Source: Candidatus Cloacimonetes bacterium HGW-Cloacimonetes-2 (lineage in GTDB: Bacteria; Cloacimonadota; Cloacimonadia; Cloacimonadales; Cloacimonadaceae). From it: 64,000 bases of DNA. A model generated the notes under the pieces. It did no database searches and was not told the DNA's origin. It was given only the letters and a program-made list of their open reading frames with translations. The position numbers and the translations under genes were made by a program. The DNA is taken from assembly GCA_002842035.1 (NCBI GenBank), contig PHBP01000006.1, positions 147,688-211,687 on the forward strand. The letters run 5' to 3'. This document shows positions 6,601 through 15,100 of this stretch, one piece after another. Position 1 is the first letter of the stretch; each line of letters opens with the position of its first letter.

Positions 6601-9597
6601 GACTACCTGAAGTTCTATATCGATGGAGTAATGCAGAACCAATGGTCCGGCACCGTAGATTGGACGCAGATTACTATAAGCCTTGCGGCTGGTACACGAG
6701 TCCTGAAGTGGGAATATATGAAGGATGGAAGTGTGGATAGCGGGAGCAACTGCGCCTGGATCGACAACATCATCTTCCCTGCTTCTACTTCTCCCAGTGT
6801 TTACAATCCTCCCCAAAACTTTGCTGCTGTCCCCGGCAATGGCTTTGTAACACTCAACTGGCAAGCACCTGTCTCCGGGACACCCACAGGCTATAAGATA
6901 TTCAGGAATAGCAGCCTGCTTACCACGGTGACTGGTCTTACATATACAGATAATGCAGTCGTCAATGAGACAAGCTACAGCTACTACCTCAAGGCTGTCT
7001 ATACAGGTGGTGAATCTGATCCCACTGCAACCGTAAACGTTACTCCTACAGCAGTAGTAGCGACTGAGTTTATCATCGGTACAGGCACTACTGCGACCGG
7101 TCTTACCACTGCCTCACCCATAAATGTCTATTATCAAAGCTTGCACGGACAATCTGTCTATACAGCAGCAGAGCTCAATGCAGCAGGCATCCTGGGACCG
7201 ATAAACATCACTCAGCTTGGCTTCAACATTACCAGCTTGCCTGATCGGAATATGCCAAACTTCCAGGTACGGATGGGACACACAACAGCAGCCAACGTAG
7301 CCAGTTGGATTTCTACTGGTCTCACTCAGGTATGGTCCAGCGCAAGCTATCTGCCTACAGCAACAGGCTGGAATATGTACACTCTCAGCACTCCTTTCCT
7401 CTGGAACGGAACTGACAACATAGTGATAGATACAGCCTTCGGTCTGATTGGATCATATACTCAAACCGGTGCAATCCAATACACCACAGTCACCAACGGC
7501 TATCGCTACAATCGTAGTGATAGTGCTGATCAGACTGCTGTTTTCACAGGTGGATCCACCTCTACGAACAGACCCAATCTGAAAGTAATGGTAGCTCCCA
7601 ATGCAGCCGGCCCTGCGATAGCAGTAAGCCCCACCACTCTCAGTTATGGTGATGTAGCTGTTGGCACCAGTAGCGCGCAGCAATTTACCATCTCAAACTC
7701 CGGTGATCAGACTCTTACAGGCAGCATCACCACCCCCACAGGCTACACTGTGAGCCTTGTGAGCAGAAACGAAGTCGAAACCCCCGTGATTGCCAGCCGC
7801 AACACCCTCTCCTATAGCGTCAATGCCGGCTCGCAAAAGACCTACTCACTCAGCTTTGCTCCCACTGCTGCCACTGCATACAACGGCAACGTCTCAATCA
7901 GTTCCAACGCCACCGACAATCCCAGCCGTAGCATCGCGGTTTCAGGCAATGGCTTCATTCCGCCCACCATCGGTCTCAGCACCGAATCCCTCTACACAGA
8001 GCTGGCTCCCGGAGATGAAGATGCTCAAAGCTTCACTATCGTAAACACCGGCTCTCAAGCTCTGAACTACAGTATCAGTATGCAAGAGCTTCGACAGGGA
8101 CGCATCCCTACGAGCGCAAACGGTAACAGCAGAACTGATGACCGTAGCATTGCCGGCAGCACTCTGGTGCACGATACAGGGCTTTACCTGCCAGGCACCA
8201 CAGTGGATTGGACTTTCACCGTCACCAATGCCAGCACGGATACCGAATGGCTGGAAGACGTCATTATCACTTTCCCCGCAGGAGTTACGGTCAATAGCGC
8301 CACAAACTTCGTAGGCGGCTCAGGTGGAGATATGATCGCCAATACCACCAGCGGCAGCGGTATCACCATCACTTGGCATGGTGAAGATGGTTCTGGCTGG
8401 GGCGTAGTGCAGGGCAGTCAATCTGCAAGCGCCACTGTAAACGTCACAATAGCACCCGGCGCTGCCGGTAACCTCAGCTTGCCCTACACGATCAATGGCG
8501 ACATCTATGGAGCCGAACCTCACACCCTGAGTGATACAATCGTTCTGACTCAGGACGTCCCGCCCGTGGAATGGCTAAGCCTCCTGCCTCTATCCGGCAG
8601 CATCCCCGCCTCAGGCAATGCTGAAATAGCAGTCAACTTCTCTGCCATCGGTATGGAAGCAGGCACCTACGAAGCACTGATCACCATCAGTTCCAATGAT
8701 CCTGCCAATCCGACCATGAGCGTTACAGCCACGATGGATGTCGTAGGCAATCTGAATCACGCACCCCAGATCAACCTGCCCGATAGCTTCAGCTTTGACA
8801 AAAACGGCAGCTTGAATCAGAGCTTCAGCTCCTACGTGACGGATCAGGACAACGATCCTCTCACTCTCTCAGTGGTAGGAAACACCATTATCCAAGTCCA
8901 GATCAATGGCCTCAGCGTTACCTTCACTGCCCCTCAAAACTGGATCGGCAGCGAAATCCTGACCTTCACCGTGAGCGACGGACTGCTGACAAATGCAGAT
9001 TACGTTACCGTTACAGTCAATCCTGTGAACAGCCCTGCCTGGAACCCCGTGATCTATCCCAACAACCCCGCAACTCTCTACGCTGTCGTCACAATCGATA
9101 ACATCCCGGCTCAGCTCAACGACATGGTAGCCGCTTTTGTCGGCACTGAATGCCGCGCCACCGGTGAGATCGTGATGATCGACCGCAGCGTTGCCTATAC
9201 CACTCTGCTGGTAAATCTGGCTGCTCCCGGCGAAACCGTCAGCTTCAAGATCTATTCCTATTCTCAGGATACGATCTATCCCGTGGCTGATCTGATCTCG
9301 ATGACTTACGGCGAGGTCTATGGAGAGGACAGTCCTGTCCCGCTCAATGGCACAAACAACATCGTAATCGCCGCCCCTGCCCCAGCCATCCTGAGCCTTG
9401 GCTCTGTGATGCGGATCACATGGGATGCAGTGACTTATGCCAACAACTACAAAATCTACTCCTGCGAAACTCCCGATGGAAGCTACACTCTGATCGGATC
9501 CACCCCCAATCTCTACTATGAGATCAATCCCGATACGATGTGCAAGTTCTACAAGGTAGTCGCAGAGCAGATCATCCCTGTCAAGGCAGGAAGATAA
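3601..9597 (+). CDS. Secreted gingipain-like C25 cysteine peptidase, multidomain
   Basis: The protein has 1,998 residues. The ATG at 3601 follows AAAGGAG with good spacing and opens a signal peptide (residues 1-24); an upstream in-frame ATG at 3403 would add a non-signal extension through repeat sequence and is rejected. After a C25-type propeptide (~25-240), the peptidase domain (~249-605) shows TAHGSETSW with H459 and GNCC with C491/C492. The H459-C492 spacing of 33 equals that between the catalytic His and Cys of gingipains. Downstream lie CARDB-like segments, a cleaved-adhesin/MAM-like module (~927-1060), Fn3 (~1069-1150), a module shared with neighbours (~1157-1333), a Hydin-like Ig domain, a cadherin-like segment (~1719-1810) and a final Fn3-like module (~1933-1998). 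It lacks the 'PNPF' C-terminal domain. It is a likely surface or secreted protease, and its stop overlaps the M14 gene start. Confidence 0.9.
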   Translation: MPKTRLSVCLLIILMIGLFSVLSAQSRQISISNGASQTRLLSGNDFGMELQFNVGELRLETVQTRGGSFDEISIEGFSHSNRIGEPKLPVSTKIVAVPIGAELSFEVISRQSLRLDGSDSRLQHKLLPVQLSVSKSDDPALVPFKQNEELYNRDEFTGGELFRIEEIGYMRGLRLFQFYFEPIRYNPVSGELQVTYDATIRVNFNNPDLIATQDLLARTASYEYEALYAQTVFNWDTTNRASLVRYPTKMLILCPPNYTDEMAPFVTWKKQQGYNVTVTTVGTGGTIANTTAAINTYMASVWSAATAQDPAPTYLIIVGDTSTSGDNIIANTGVTGSHVTDLTYVRLNGTDYVPDMYYGRFSVASGTELTNAVNKTITFEKTQMPDLTYLGKAVMIAGVDSGFGPTHGNGAINYGTTNYFNSSQGITSNTYLYPASGSSDATIIANANEGRGYINYTAHGSETSWADPTFSVSDVNSMTNTNKYGVMVGNCCVTNAFGTGVCFGESIIRKANAGGVAYIGGTNNTYWDEDYWWAVGAKGSANGTAPAYDATKLGAYDAMFHTHSEAFTDWAQTTGDAVYMGNLAVAQGNSSRTNYYWEIYSIMGDPSLMPYFGVPTVNTASFPSTILIGATSITVTATPYSRVALSMGGTLYGTGIVPAGGSLTLAITPFSTTGTANLVITAQDKITRIENITIAPNSGPYMNVSAIVYSDTNNSSPEYNETGRFSPTFHNVGSVTATNVTATLSCSTPGFTISDGTENIASLAAGATSTINNAFTFGIPNGIADGTMAAFTITMVSGSNTWVHNFTLEINAPALVFANMTISDPSGNNNGRLDPGETVTVTMPLNNTGGASSPSGTATLSCATPGITINTGTANFAAISAGGNANLSFSITAAAGITIGTIVNINFNATAGSYTASKAQSVTAGIILEDFETGNFNSFSWVMGGTLPWVIDNTTAQTGTYSAKSGAITHSQSTTMETTRVLSSTGDLSFWYKVSSESSYDYLKFYIDGVMQNQWSGTVDWTQITISLAAGTRVLKWEYMKDGSVDSGSNCAWIDNIIFPASTSPSVYNPPQNFAAVPGNGFVTLNWQAPVSGTPTGYKIFRNSSLLTTVTGLTYTDNAVVNETSYSYYLKAVYTGGESDPTATVNVTPTAVVATEFIIGTGTTATGLTTASPINVYYQSLHGQSVYTAAELNAAGILGPINITQLGFNITSLPDRNMPNFQVRMGHTTAANVASWISTGLTQVWSSASYLPTATGWNMYTLSTPFLWNGTDNIVIDTAFGLIGSYTQTGAIQYTTVTNGYRYNRSDSADQTAVFTGGSTSTNRPNLKVMVAPNAAGPAIAVSPTTLSYGDVAVGTSSAQQFTISNSGDQTLTGSITTPTGYTVSLVSRNEVETPVIASRNTLSYSVNAGSQKTYSLSFAPTAATAYNGNVSISSNATDNPSRSIAVSGNGFIPPTIGLSTESLYTELAPGDEDAQSFTIVNTGSQALNYSISMQELRQGRIPTSANGNSRTDDRSIAGSTLVHDTGLYLPGTTVDWTFTVTNASTDTEWLEDVIITFPAGVTVNSATNFVGGSGGDMIANTTSGSGITITWHGEDGSGWGVVQGSQSASATVNVTIAPGAAGNLSLPYTINGDIYGAEPHTLSDTIVLTQDVPPVEWLSLLPLSGSIPASGNAEIAVNFSAIGMEAGTYEALITISSNDPANPTMSVTATMDVVGNLNHAPQINLPDSFSFDKNGSLNQSFSSYVTDQDNDPLTLSVVGNTIIQVQINGLSVTFTAPQNWIGSEILTFTVSDGLLTNADYVTVTVNPVNSPAWNPVIYPNNPATLYAVVTIDNIPAQLNDMVAAFVGTECRATGEIVMIDRSVAYTTLLVNLAAPGETVSFKIYSYSQDTIYPVADLISMTYGEVYGEDSPVPLNGTNNIVIAAPAPAILSLGSVMRITWDAVTYANNYKIYSCETPDGSYTLIGSTPNLYYEINPDTMCKFYKVVAEQIIPVKAGR

Positions 9598-11459
9598 TGA
9601 AAAAAGCAATCCTGATCAGCCTTTTGATGCTCTTTGCACTGAGTCTGTCAGCCACCCTTGGCACCACCTGGAATCAGTACTACTTCCGCTTTGAACTGAT
9701 AAACAAAGTAGAACTGCAAGAGCTCACAAGGATGATATCCATCGATAATATCTGCGGTAACTGGGTCTATGCCTATGCCAACGATACCGAATGGGAAGCT
9801 TTTGAGAAGCTGGGTTATCGTACCCAGCTTCTCCCTGCTCCCTCCAGCCAATTCACCGGCACCATCGCCCGCAATCCCGGCGAAATGCGTAATTGGGATG
9901 CCTATCCCACCTATGATGCCTATGTCGCGATGATGACTGGCTTTGCCACCAGCTATCCCAATCTTTGCCAGATCGTAAACGTCGGCACCACCGTAAACGG
10001 ACGCCAGATCATCTTTGCCAAGATCTCGGACAACGTTGCCAGCCACGAAGCCGAGCCGGAACTGATGTATTCCGGAACCATCCACGGTGACGAAGTGACC
10101 GGCTATATGCTGCTGCTGCGTCTGATCGATACTCTGCTTAGCCAATACGGCAGCGATCCCCGCATCACCAATCTGGTCAATAATGCCGAGATATGGATCG
10201 GACCAAACACCAATCCCGATGGCACTTATTACGGCGGTAACAACACCCTCGCCAGCGCTCGCAGAGCCAATGGCAATGGTTATGACCTAAACCGTAACTT
10301 CCCAAATCAGAATGGCAGCACCAATACAGGCCCCATCCAGATCGAGACTCAGGTAATGATGGACTTTGCACTGAGCCGCCACATCAGCCTCGCGGCAAAT
10401 TTCCACGGTGGCGCGGAAGTCGTAAATTTCCCATGGGATTACACCTACAGTCTGCATCCGGATGATAGCTGGTACATCAGCTTGTCCCATGTCTATGCCG
10501 ATCTCGTGCAGGCAAATGGTCCCAGCGGTTATTTCACCAGCGTGAGTTCCAATGGAGTCACCAATGGTGCCGATTGGTACGTGATCGCCGGTGGCAGGCA
10601 GGACTGGATGAATTACACGGCACAAAGCCGGGAAGTAACCATCGAGGTCAGCAATACCAAGATGCCCGCTGCCTCCACAATGCCAAACTATTGGAATTAC
10701 AACTATGATGCGATGCTATCTTACCTGGAACAAGGTCTTTACGGCATCCACGGCATAGTGAGCGATCCCTATGGCAATCCGCTGGCGGCAACGATCACGG
10801 TAAATAGTCACGATACAGCAGTTTCAGTGATCTCCACAGATCCTGCCAATGGCGATTTTTACCGCTATCTCAATCCCGGCAGCTACAACCTCACCATCTC
10901 CGCAGCCGGATATCCGGATAAAGTGATCACCGGTGTGGTCGTTAATGCCAATCAAAAGACCAGCCTCAATGTCACTATGGGCGAGCTTCTGCATCAGCAA
11001 GAAATCAGTCTTGCCCCCGGCTGGAACCTCCTCAGCTTCAATATCGATCTCGGTGAAAACACGATAGGAACGATCTTTGATAACGATCTGAGACAGATCA
11101 AGAGCCAATCCGCTACCTATTCTCCGCTGGTGCCCGCGCATTTCAACAATCTTGCCGGAATCAGTAGTGGAAAAGGTTATTGGGTAAACAATCTCAGTAG
11201 CGAAAACCTGGTCGTGCAGGGCAATCTGCTCTCTACGTCAAGTTCTCAGGAACTCGCCAGCGGTTGGAACCTCGTGGCTTATCTGCCCGATACGCAGATG
11301 GCGGTCAGCACAGCGCTTGCCGGTATCAATGCATACCTGCAGGAAGTGCGCAGCCTGGATTCCGTCTGGACTCCCGGCGGAGGCAGCCTTAGCCAGATGC
11401 AGCCCGGAAAAGCATATTGGATCAAGGTCTCCCAGGCCTGCAACCTGATCTATCCCTGA
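9597..11459 (+). CDS. Secreted M14-family zinc carboxypeptidase
   Basis: The protein has 620 residues with a signal peptide at ~1-19. The M14 domain (~98-385) has zinc ligands H163 and E166 (HGDE) and H270 (FHGG), and catalytic E350 (TIEVS). NPDG and the RxNxNGxDLNRNFP stretch form the substrate-carboxylate site. Then follow a carboxypeptidase-regulatory-like beta-sandwich (~383-465) and two tandem copies of a ~70-residue unit with 'GWNLxS/A...GKxYWI/V' signatures (~470-620), whose role is unknown. ATG 9597 overlaps the C25 stop (TAATG), so an endopeptidase and an exopeptidase are produced together. The protein should act outside the inner membrane on peptides. It has no PNPF-type tail; the duplicated unit may replace it. 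Confidence 0.92.
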   Translation: MKKAILISLLMLFALSLSATLGTTWNQYYFRFELINKVELQELTRMISIDNICGNWVYAYANDTEWEAFEKLGYRTQLLPAPSSQFTGTIARNPGEMRNWDAYPTYDAYVAMMTGFATSYPNLCQIVNVGTTVNGRQIIFAKISDNVASHEAEPELMYSGTIHGDEVTGYMLLLRLIDTLLSQYGSDPRITNLVNNAEIWIGPNTNPDGTYYGGNNTLASARRANGNGYDLNRNFPNQNGSTNTGPIQIETQVMMDFALSRHISLAANFHGGAEVVNFPWDYTYSLHPDDSWYISLSHVYADLVQANGPSGYFTSVSSNGVTNGADWYVIAGGRQDWMNYTAQSREVTIEVSNTKMPAASTMPNYWNYNYDAMLSYLEQGLYGIHGIVSDPYGNPLAATITVNSHDTAVSVISTDPANGDFYRYLNPGSYNLTISAAGYPDKVITGVVVNANQKTSLNVTMGELLHQQEISLAPGWNLLSFNIDLGENTIGTIFDNDLRQIKSQSATYSPLVPAHFNNLAGISSGKGYWVNNLSSENLVVQGNLLSTSSSQELASGWNLVAYLPDTQMAVSTALAGINAYLQEVRSLDSVWTPGGGSLSQMQPGKAYWIKVSQACNLIYP

Positions 11460-11480
11460 TACACAACTGACAAGGATATA

Positions 11481-11508
11481 ACCGGCTCCTGATGGGAGCC
11501 GGTTTTTC
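11481..11508 (+). terminator. Rho-independent terminator after the peptidase operon
   Basis: A perfect 9-bp stem ACCGGCTCC/GGAGCCGGT (11481-11489 with 11495-11503) with a 5-nt loop is followed by a T-run. It lies 22 nt after the M14 stop. Confidence 0.9.
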
Positions 11509-11512
11509 TTGC

Positions 11513-12034
11513 TCTTTGAATTCTCTCGTGATCCCCTTGTGATCCCCTAGTGATTCCCTAGTGACGACAAGGGGATCGCCAGTGCAGTGCGTGTGGTTTG
11601 CCTGATGGTTCAAGGAGGAAGAATTTAACAAGGAGTAAAGGAGAAAGGAGTTTCCTTTACCACAGAGAAAGCGCTGAGCGCTAAGCGCAGTGGGGAAGTG
11701 ATGGAGTGGTAGTGTGGTGTTGTGGGAGCGACATCTTGTCGCTCTGAAGGACTGTGCGTCAGGATGACGCACCCAAATGTTTTGACCTATAATTCTGCCT
11801 TGCCAGTCTCGAATTGACAAGCAGGTCATTCCCGGCAGGATTATGAGTTAAAACAATGCAAGCAGTAGTAGCTGGGTACTATGCGCAGGGCTTTCGTTTT
11901 AACTCAAACAAATGCCAATTGAAAGGGATCATCGGCGATAGATTGCACAGGCATTTGTTTAAGTCAAGACAGGGGGAGCGATCTGCGATCACTGTGGCAA
12001 ATCAAGAGTTTGCCACCCCAGATATGGCGCAGAG
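11513..12034 (+). repeat. Composite modular repeat copy 2 (CMR2), the fullest copy: A-E-B-D
   Basis: Module A (11513-11590) has GTGATCCCC units and the inverted AAGGGGATC half. An AAGGAGTAAAGGAG linker follows. Module E (11724-11772) has two perfect 8-bp hairpins, GAGCGACA/TGTCGCTC and GTGCGTCA/TGACGCAC. Module B (11779-11970) is the cloverleaf listed separately. Module D (11977-12034) holds the hairpin GTGGCAAA/TTTGCCAC followed by CCCAGATATGGCG. This fills the gap between the peptidase terminator and the PFOR promoter region. No coding function is credited, though spurious reading frames cross it. Confidence 0.88.
11779..11970 (+). other. Cloverleaf element (module B), full copy
   Basis: Four inverted-repeat stems are nested as in a cloverleaf. 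The outer arms are GTTTTGACCTA (11779-11789) and TAAGTCAAGAC (11960-11970). Inside are ATAATTCTGCC/GGCAGGATTAT (11789-11799 with 11834-11844), TGAGTTAAAAC/GTTTTAACTCA (11844-11854 with 11896-11906, perfect) and AAACAAATGCC/GGCATTTGTTT (11906-11916 with 11950-11960, perfect). Stems share end bases, so the elements abut. It could be a structured RNA, or a non-autonomous mobile element whose outer arms act as terminal inverted repeats. No target-site duplication is visible. Confidence 0.75.
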
Positions 12035-12107
12035 TAACCTCTCTCCACCACTTCAACACTCCACCACTTCATCACTACTCATAGCGCCGCAAACCTCTTA
12101 AAACAGA

Positions 12108-12136
12108 TTGACAGAATTGCGCCCTTGAATATCCTC
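12108..12136 (+). promoter_or_regulatory. Possible promoter for PFOR
   Basis: A TTGACA box (12108-12113) lies 79 nt upstream of the PFOR start. No good -10 box is present at 17 nt (ATCCTC). The call rests on recurrence of TTGACA before many genes in this window. Confidence 0.35.
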
Positions 12137-12186
12137 GTCTAAAAGTGAGATTATAAGTAAAAATATATCATACAAGGAGTTAACAA

Positions 12187-15100
12187 ATGGCTAAATTCAA
12201 GAAAGCCACGATGGATGGCAATACCGCAGCAGCGCACGTTGCGTATGCCTTCAATGAAGTTGCCGCCATCTACCCCATCACTCCCTCATCCACTATGGGT
12301 GAGCTTTCCGATGCTTGGGCATCCGAAGGCAGAAAGAATATGAACGGCACAACGGTCGATGTGATCGAGATGCAATCCGAAGCCGGTGCTGCCGGTGCTG
12401 TGCACGGTTCACTTTCCGCCGGTGCTCTCACAACCACTTTTACAGCCTCGCAAGGCCTGATGCTGATGCTTCCCAATATGCACAAGATCGCCGGCGAGAT
12501 GCTGCCCACAGTATTTTACGTCACCGCCCGCAGCTTGGCTGCACAATCGCTCTCCATCTTTGGAGATCACTCGGACGTAATGTCCGCCCGCAACACCGGC
12601 TTTGCCCTCATCGCCTGCAACAGCGTTCAGGAAGTGATGGATCTGGCTTTGGTGGCACAGCTTAGCACGATGAAGACCTCGATACCTTTCCTCGTCTTCT
12701 TTGATGGCTTCCGCACCTCTCACGAGCTGCAAAAGATCGAAGTGATCGATTATGACACGATGAAAGAGCTCGACAATGGCGAATTGATCGAAGCTTTCCG
12801 CGCTCGTGGCTTGAATCCGGACAATCCTCGCATCAAGGTCGGCCAGCAAGCTCCGGATGTATATTTCCAGGGACGCGAGACCAGCAACCTGCATTACCAG
12901 AAGGCTCCCGGAATCATCCAGGACACTATGAACGCCGTCGCTGAGAAGATCGGTCGCGGTTACAAACTCTTTGATTACGTCGGTGCTCCCGATGCCGAAG
13001 AAGTGATCGTTGCTATGGGCAGCGGTTGCGAGACCATCCAGGAAACCATCGAGTATCTGAATAAAGAACGTGGTATGAAGCTTGGCTTGGTCAAGGTTCG
13101 CGTCTATCGTCCTTTCGACGTCGATGCTTTCAAAGCTGCTCTGCCTGCATCAGTCAAGAAGATCGCCGTGCTCGATCGCACCAAGGAACCGGGCTCCATC
13201 GGCGAGCCTCTCTATCTTGATGTAGTCTCTGCACTCAAGGATAATAAAGACCTCTTTATCATCGGTGGCAGATACGGACTTTCCTCCAAGGAATTCACTC
13301 CTTCGATGGTGCTTGCGGTTTACAAACACCTTGTCAAAGGCGGCTTCCACGGCTTCACAGTCGGTATCGAAGACGACGTCTCCAAGCTCTCTCTTGCAAT
13401 AGACGAGATCATCAGCACCGTTCCTGCCGGAACCATCAGTTGCAAGTTCTGGGGCCTTGGCTCAGACGGTACCGTTGGTGCCAATAAGAACTCCATCAAG
13501 ATCATCGGTGATCATACAGATATGTACGTCCAGGGTTACTTCCAATACGATAGCAAAAAGAGCGGCGGTATCACCCGTAGCCACCTGCGTTTTGGCAAGA
13601 CTCCCATCCACAGCCAGTATCTGGTGACCAAGGAAGACTTTGTTGCCTGTCACAATCAGGCTTTCATCGGTCGTTTTGATCTGCTTTCCGGGATCAAGGA
13701 AAATGGTGTCTTCCTGCTCAATTCCTTCTGGAAGAGTGAAGAAGCTTTTGATCACCTTACCTGCGAGATGCAGCAGACCATCATCGACCGCAAGATCAAG
13801 TTCTACAATATCGACGGTCTCAAGATCGCCGAGGAAGTGGGTTTGGGCGGACGTGTCAATACCGTGATGCAGACTGCTTTCTTCCTGATCTCAGGCGTGA
13901 TGGATCGTACCGAAGCTATCGACCTGATCAAAGAATCAATCAAAAAGACTTACGGTCGCAAGGGCGAAGAAGTCGTGAAGATGAATCTGGATGCTGTGGA
14001 CAAGGTTAATGAAGCCTTGGTGCAGATCCCGATCCCTACCGCTGTACCGGAGAAATGCACTCCTGCCAAGCAGCTTGTGCCTCCCGGATCAGATGAATTC
14101 ACAATGAAAGTGATCGAGCCCATCATGCGCGAAATGGGAGACAATATCAAGGTCTCCGAGATGCCGCTTGATGGCTATGTCCAGACCGGAACAGCCAGGC
14201 TCGAGAAGCGCAGAGTAGCTCCCCTGGCTCCGCATTGGATTGCCGAAAACTGCATTCAGTGTAACCAGTGTTCCTTCGTCTGCCCTCACGCTGCTATCCG
14301 TGCCAAGCTGATCAAGGACGGAGATCTGGCTGATGCTCCTGCTACTTTCAAGACACTCAAAGCAATGGGTGCAGAAGGTTATCAATACAAGGTTCAGATC
14401 TATATAGACGATTGCCAGAGCTGCCGCGTTTGCGTCAATGAATGCCCCAAAGCAGCCCTCGTGATGAGCCCGATTGAGGACGAACGCGCCATCGGCGAAC
14501 AAGATAACTATGAGTACTTTGACAGGCTGCCCAACGACGTGATGGCAACCTTCAAAGAAGATACAGTCAAGGGCAGTCAGTTCAAGCAGCCTCTGCTTGA
14601 GTTCTCCGGAGCTTGCGCAGGATGCGGTGAGACTCCCTATATCAAGCTGCTCACCCAGCTCTACGGTGATCGTATGATCATCGCCAATGCCACTGGTTGC
14701 TCCTCCATCTGGGGCGGAACTTTCCCGACCATTCCTTATGCCAAGAACAAAGACGGCAAGGGTCCTGCCTGGGCAAACAGCCTCTTTGAAGACAATGCCG
14801 AGTATGGCTTTGGTATGAGACTGGCTCTGGATAGCCACCGCAAGCTGGTCAAGCTCGCTATCGAATCCCTGATGGACAAATCTATCGATCCCGCTCTGAA
14901 AGAAGCCTTTGGCTATGCTCTGGAGCACTGGAACGATGTTGATACCGCTGCCAAGGACAACGTCGCCAAGATCAAAGCTCTGCTTCCCAAAGCTCTGGAT
15001 AACGCATGTGATGGTTGCCGCAAATACGTACGTCGCGTGGTAGAGCTCCAGGATTACATCATCGACAAGTCCGTCTGGGCGATCGGTGGTGACGGCTGGG

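Noticed and set aside
8869-9609. 246-codon minus-strand frame over the end of the C25 gene
   Set aside because: Shadow of the C25 frame, Asp/Gly/Ile-rich with no domain.
11422-11829. 135-codon minus-strand frame
   Set aside because: It runs through a terminator and CMR2 modules A and E; it is repeat sequence, not a gene.
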